Shown here one piece after another: positions 5,955 through 8,072 of a stretch of 8,072 nt of DNA (positions are counted from its first letter, which is position 1; each line of letters starts with the position of its first letter). Made by a program: the position numbers and the translations under genes. The DNA lies in the NCBI GenBank assembly GCA_021826565.1, contig JAKAZJ010000063.1, positions 1 to 8,072 on the forward strand, given 5' to 3'. The notes beneath the pieces are model-generated. The model was not told where the DNA came from and did not search any database. It saw nothing but the letters and a program-made list of their open reading frames with translations. This stretch comes from Pseudomonadota bacterium. Lineage in GTDB: Bacteria > Pseudomonadota > Alphaproteobacteria > Acetobacterales > Acetobacteraceae.

Positions 5955-7325
5955 TCAGCCCCCCAGATCCGCGACGAACCGATCCCGCCACGCATCCAGG
6001 CTGTTGGTCCGCAGCACGTCCAGCATCGCTGCGTGGCGGCCGCGCCGTTCCTCGATCGACATCGCCAGCGCCTGTTCCAGCGCCGCGGCGATGCCCGCCT
6101 CGTCATACGGGTTCACGATCAGCGCCGCGGTCAGTTCGCGCGCCGCGCCGGCGAATTGCGACAGCACCAGCACGCCGGGATCATCCGGGTCCTGGGCGGC
6201 GACATATTCCTTCGCCACCAGGTTCATCCCGTCGCGCAGCGGCGTGACCAGGCCGACGCGGGCTTCCGCATAAAGCGGCATCAGCGCGGGGCGCGGGAAG
6301 CTGCGGTTCAGATAGCGTAACGGCACCCAGTCCACATCGGCGAAGCGGCCGTTGATGCGCCCCGATTCGGCTTCCAGCTCGCGGCGGATCTCGCGATAGG
6401 TCTGGATATCGGACCGTGACGGCGGCGCGATCTGCATGAAGATCACGCCACCGTGGCGTTCCGGATGGTCGGCGAGGAAGCGTTCGAACGAGACGAAGCG
6501 CTGGCGCAGGCCCTTGGCGTAGTCCAGCCGATCGACGCTCAGGATCAGGTCGCGGCCGTGCAGGTTCTCCCGTAGCCGCAGCGCCTGGCGGCGGTTGGCG
6601 GGCAGCTCGGCTTCGGCGCGGGCTTCGGCCGCGTGCACGCCGATCGGATAGACGCCGGTGCGCAAGCGGTGGCCGAAGGCGTCCAACACGCCGGGCGCGG
6701 GAGCGGAGCCGCCGGCCTCGCGCAGGATGTAGTCGGTGAAGGCGGTGCGGTCGGGTTCGGTCTGGAACCCGATCAGATCGAACGCGGCCATATCGCGGAT
6801 CAGTTCCGCGTGCGACGGGATCGTCATCAGCACGCCGGGTTCGGGGAACGGGGTGTGCAGGAACAAGCCCAGTCGGTTGGCGACGCCGGCCTCGCGTAGC
6901 GCCGCGGCCAGGCCCAGCAGGTGGTAGTCATGCGCCCAGATCAGGTCGTCCGGGCGCAGCACGGCAGCCAAGGAGCAGGCGAACAGCGCGTTGACGCGGC
7001 GGTAGCCGGCGAACTCGGTCCAGTCGAAGCGCGCCAGGCCCATCTGGTAGTGCAGGACCGGCCATAGCGTGCCGTTGGCGAAGCCGCGGTAGAATTCGTC
7101 GTAGTCCCGGCGCGACAGGTCGATGGTGCGCAGCGTGATCTTGCCGACGTCGCGGCCGGGGTTCGGCAGCGGTTCGGTGTCGTTGGAGACCTCGCCGCTC
7201 CAGCCGAACCACACGCCGCCCTCGGCGCGCAGCGCGTCCAGCACGCCGACGGCCAGGCCGCCGGCGGCCGGTTCGCCTTCGGTGATCGGGGCGACGCGGT
7301 TGGAGACGACAACCAGACGCGGCAT
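5955..7325 (-). CDS. otsA: Trehalose-6-phosphate synthase, UDP-glucose-dependent (GT20)
   Basis: A 456-residue cytoplasmic glycosyltransferase joining UDP-glucose and glucose-6-phosphate to trehalose-6-phosphate, the first step of osmo- and desiccation-protective trehalose synthesis. Its length is typical for OtsA, and the active-site residues are all visible: Arg10 in SNRVAP, the GGLAVGV loop (22-28), WFGWSGE (39-45), Tyr79 and Trp88 in [11 protein letters not shown], Asp133 in HDYHLL, His157 in [10 protein letters not shown], Arg266 and Lys271 in [10 protein letters not shown], and Asp365/Glu373 in [12 protein letters not shown]. It appears fully functional. Its ATG shares one base with the stop of the upstream ABC gene (TGATG) and has no obvious ribosome site, so it is probably translated by coupling. 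No otsB phosphatase gene lies in the window, so conversion to free trehalose depends on a gene elsewhere. Its 3' end faces the permease gene. Confidence 0.95.
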   Translation of the reverse strand: MPRLVVVSNRVAPITEGEPAAGGLAVGVLDALRAEGGVWFGWSGEVSNDTEPLPNPGRDVGKITLRTIDLSRRDYDEFYRGFANGTLWPVLHYQMGLARFDWTEFAGYRRVNALFACSLAAVLRPDDLIWAHDYHLLGLAAALREAGVANRLGLFLHTPFPEPGVLMTIPSHAELIRDMAAFDLIGFQTEPDRTAFTDYILREAGGSAPAPGVLDAFGHRLRTGVYPIGVHAAEARAEAELPANRRQALRLRENLHGRDLILSVDRLDYAKGLRQRFVSFERFLADHPERHGGVIFMQIAPPSRSDIQTYREIRRELEAESGRINGRFADVDWVPLRYLNRSFPRPALMPLYAEARVGLVTPLRDGMNLVAKEYVAAQDPDDPGVLVLSQFAGAARELTAALIVNPYDEAGIAAALEQALAMSIEERRGRHAAMLDVLRTNSLDAWRDRFVADLGG

Positions 7326-8072
7326 CAGGCCGCGGCCGAGAGCGGCTCCATCCCCTGCTTGCGGAGCAGCTCCCGATACGGCCCAGGCCGTGCGGCCAGC
7401 ACGCTCGGTGCGCCCGCATCGACGATCCGCCCATCATCCATCACGATGATGCGGTCGAAATGGGTCAAGGTGGACAGCCGGTGCGCGATCGCGATCACGG
7501 TGCGTCCGACCATCAACCGCTCCAGCGCTGCCTGGATGGCGTGTTCGCTTTCCGAATCGAGCGCGCTGGTGGCTTCGTCCAGCAGCAGGATCGGCGCGTC
7601 CTTCAGCAGCGCGCGCGCAATCGCCAGCCGCTGACGCTGCCCGCCGGACAGCTTGGTGCCGCGGTCGCCCACGATCGTGTCGAAGCCTTCCGGCAGCGAC
7701 TCGATGAAATCGCGGCAATGGGCGGAGCTGGCGGCGGCCAGGACTTCGGCCTCGGTTGCGTCGGGGCGCGCATAGCGGATGTTTTCCAGCACGGAACGGT
7801 GGAACAGGCTGACCTCCTGCGGCACCACGGCCATTGCCCCGCGCAGGCTATCCTGGGTGACGGCGCGGATGTCCTGCCCGTCGATCGTCACCGATCCGTC
7901 GGTGACATCATAGAAGCGTTGCAGCAGCGACAGGATGGTGGATTTCCCCGCGCCCGACGCGCCCACCAGCCCGACGCGCTCCCCGGGCCGGATCGCCAGA
8001 TCGAACCCGCGCAACACGGAACCACGCCCGGGATAGGCGAAGCGCACGTCGTGGAATCCGACTTCCCCCTTG
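7325..8072 (-). CDS. Exporter-type ABC transporter, nucleotide-binding domain (5' part outside window)
   Basis: The C-terminal 248 residues of an MsbA/multidrug-type half-transporter are visible; the frame is open to the window edge (KGEVGFHDVRFAYP), so the GTG at 8047 is not the true start. Counting from that GTG: Walker A GASGAGKST (29-37), Q-loop in VVPQEVSLF (74-82), SVLENIRYA (85-93), signature LSGGQRQR (133-140), Walker B ILLLDEAT (153-160), D-loop SALD (161-164) and switch His189 in IAHRLST. The sequence immediately before the ATPase domain and the ENIRYARPDAT/LPEGFDTIVGDRG segments are typical of exporters fused to an N-terminal six-helix membrane domain, which would lie upstream. The substrate cannot be read from this part; lipid, glycolipid or drug are the usual options. 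Its stop overlaps the otsA start by one base. Confidence 0.9.
   Translation of the reverse strand, partial: KGEVGFHDVRFAYPGRGSVLRGFDLAIRPGERVGLVGASGAGKSTILSLLQRFYDVTDGSVTIDGQDIRAVTQDSLRGAMAVVPQEVSLFHRSVLENIRYARPDATEAEVLAAASSAHCRDFIESLPEGFDTIVGDRGTKLSGGQRQRLAIARALLKDAPILLLDEATSALDSESEHAIQAALERLMVGRTVIAIAHRLSTLTHFDRIIVMDDGRIVDAGAPSVLAARPGPYRELLRKQGMEPLSAAA

Noticed and set aside
4724..6106. A 460-codon minus-strand open frame opposite the ATPase and permease
   Set aside because: Its composition is Arg/Pro/His-rich without motifs, as expected for an antisense shadow in GC-rich DNA; the plus-strand genes have clear family motifs.

Overview
The window is very GC-rich (roughly 70%) and densely packed, with Gram-negative features: a periplasmic metal-binding protein with a Sec signal, an exporter-type ABC ATPase and OtsA. 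Codon bias, ala/arg-rich proteins and the gene set suggest an alphaproteobacterium, plausibly of the Acetobacteraceae/Rhodospirillales. That placement is inference, because no rRNA or marker gene is present. I see no tRNA, rRNA, CRISPR array, insertion sequence or phage gene.

Layout. (1) 1-857, plus strand: 3' part of a ribokinase gene, running in from outside the window, with an 8-residue tandem repeat at the edge. (2) 916-1386, plus: a small membrane-anchored or secreted protein of unknown function. (3) 1408-3242, minus: a two-gene unit, a dienelactone-hydrolase-family gene followed 5 bp later by a diaminopropionate ammonia-lyase-like gene. (4) 3371-5872, plus: a three-gene metal ABC importer in the order binding protein, ATPase, permease. 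Its genes overlap by 4 and 8 nt, and an AT-rich, palindromic Zur-like element lies in front. (5) 5955-8072, minus: the nucleotide-binding domain of an exporter-type ABC protein (5' part outside the window), whose stop codon overlaps the start of otsA (trehalose-6-phosphate synthase).

How the parts work together. The importer forms a complete high-affinity zinc or manganese uptake system under apparent metalloregulator control. The ATPase carries a histidine-rich tail encoded by 15-bp repeats, and those repeats also supply the permease start region. The hydrolase/lyase pair looks like a small catabolic operon divergent from the importer. The ABC exporter and otsA look translationally coupled.

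The most unusual observation is in the diaminopropionate ammonia-lyase-like protein. Nearly all family motifs are intact, including both catalytic aspartates, but the lysine that forms the Schiff base with PLP is replaced by glutamine, and the protein has only one lysine in total, at a different position. It is either a pseudoenzyme or an enzyme with altered chemistry. No large undescribed multi-gene system is evident; the other findings are local oddities.
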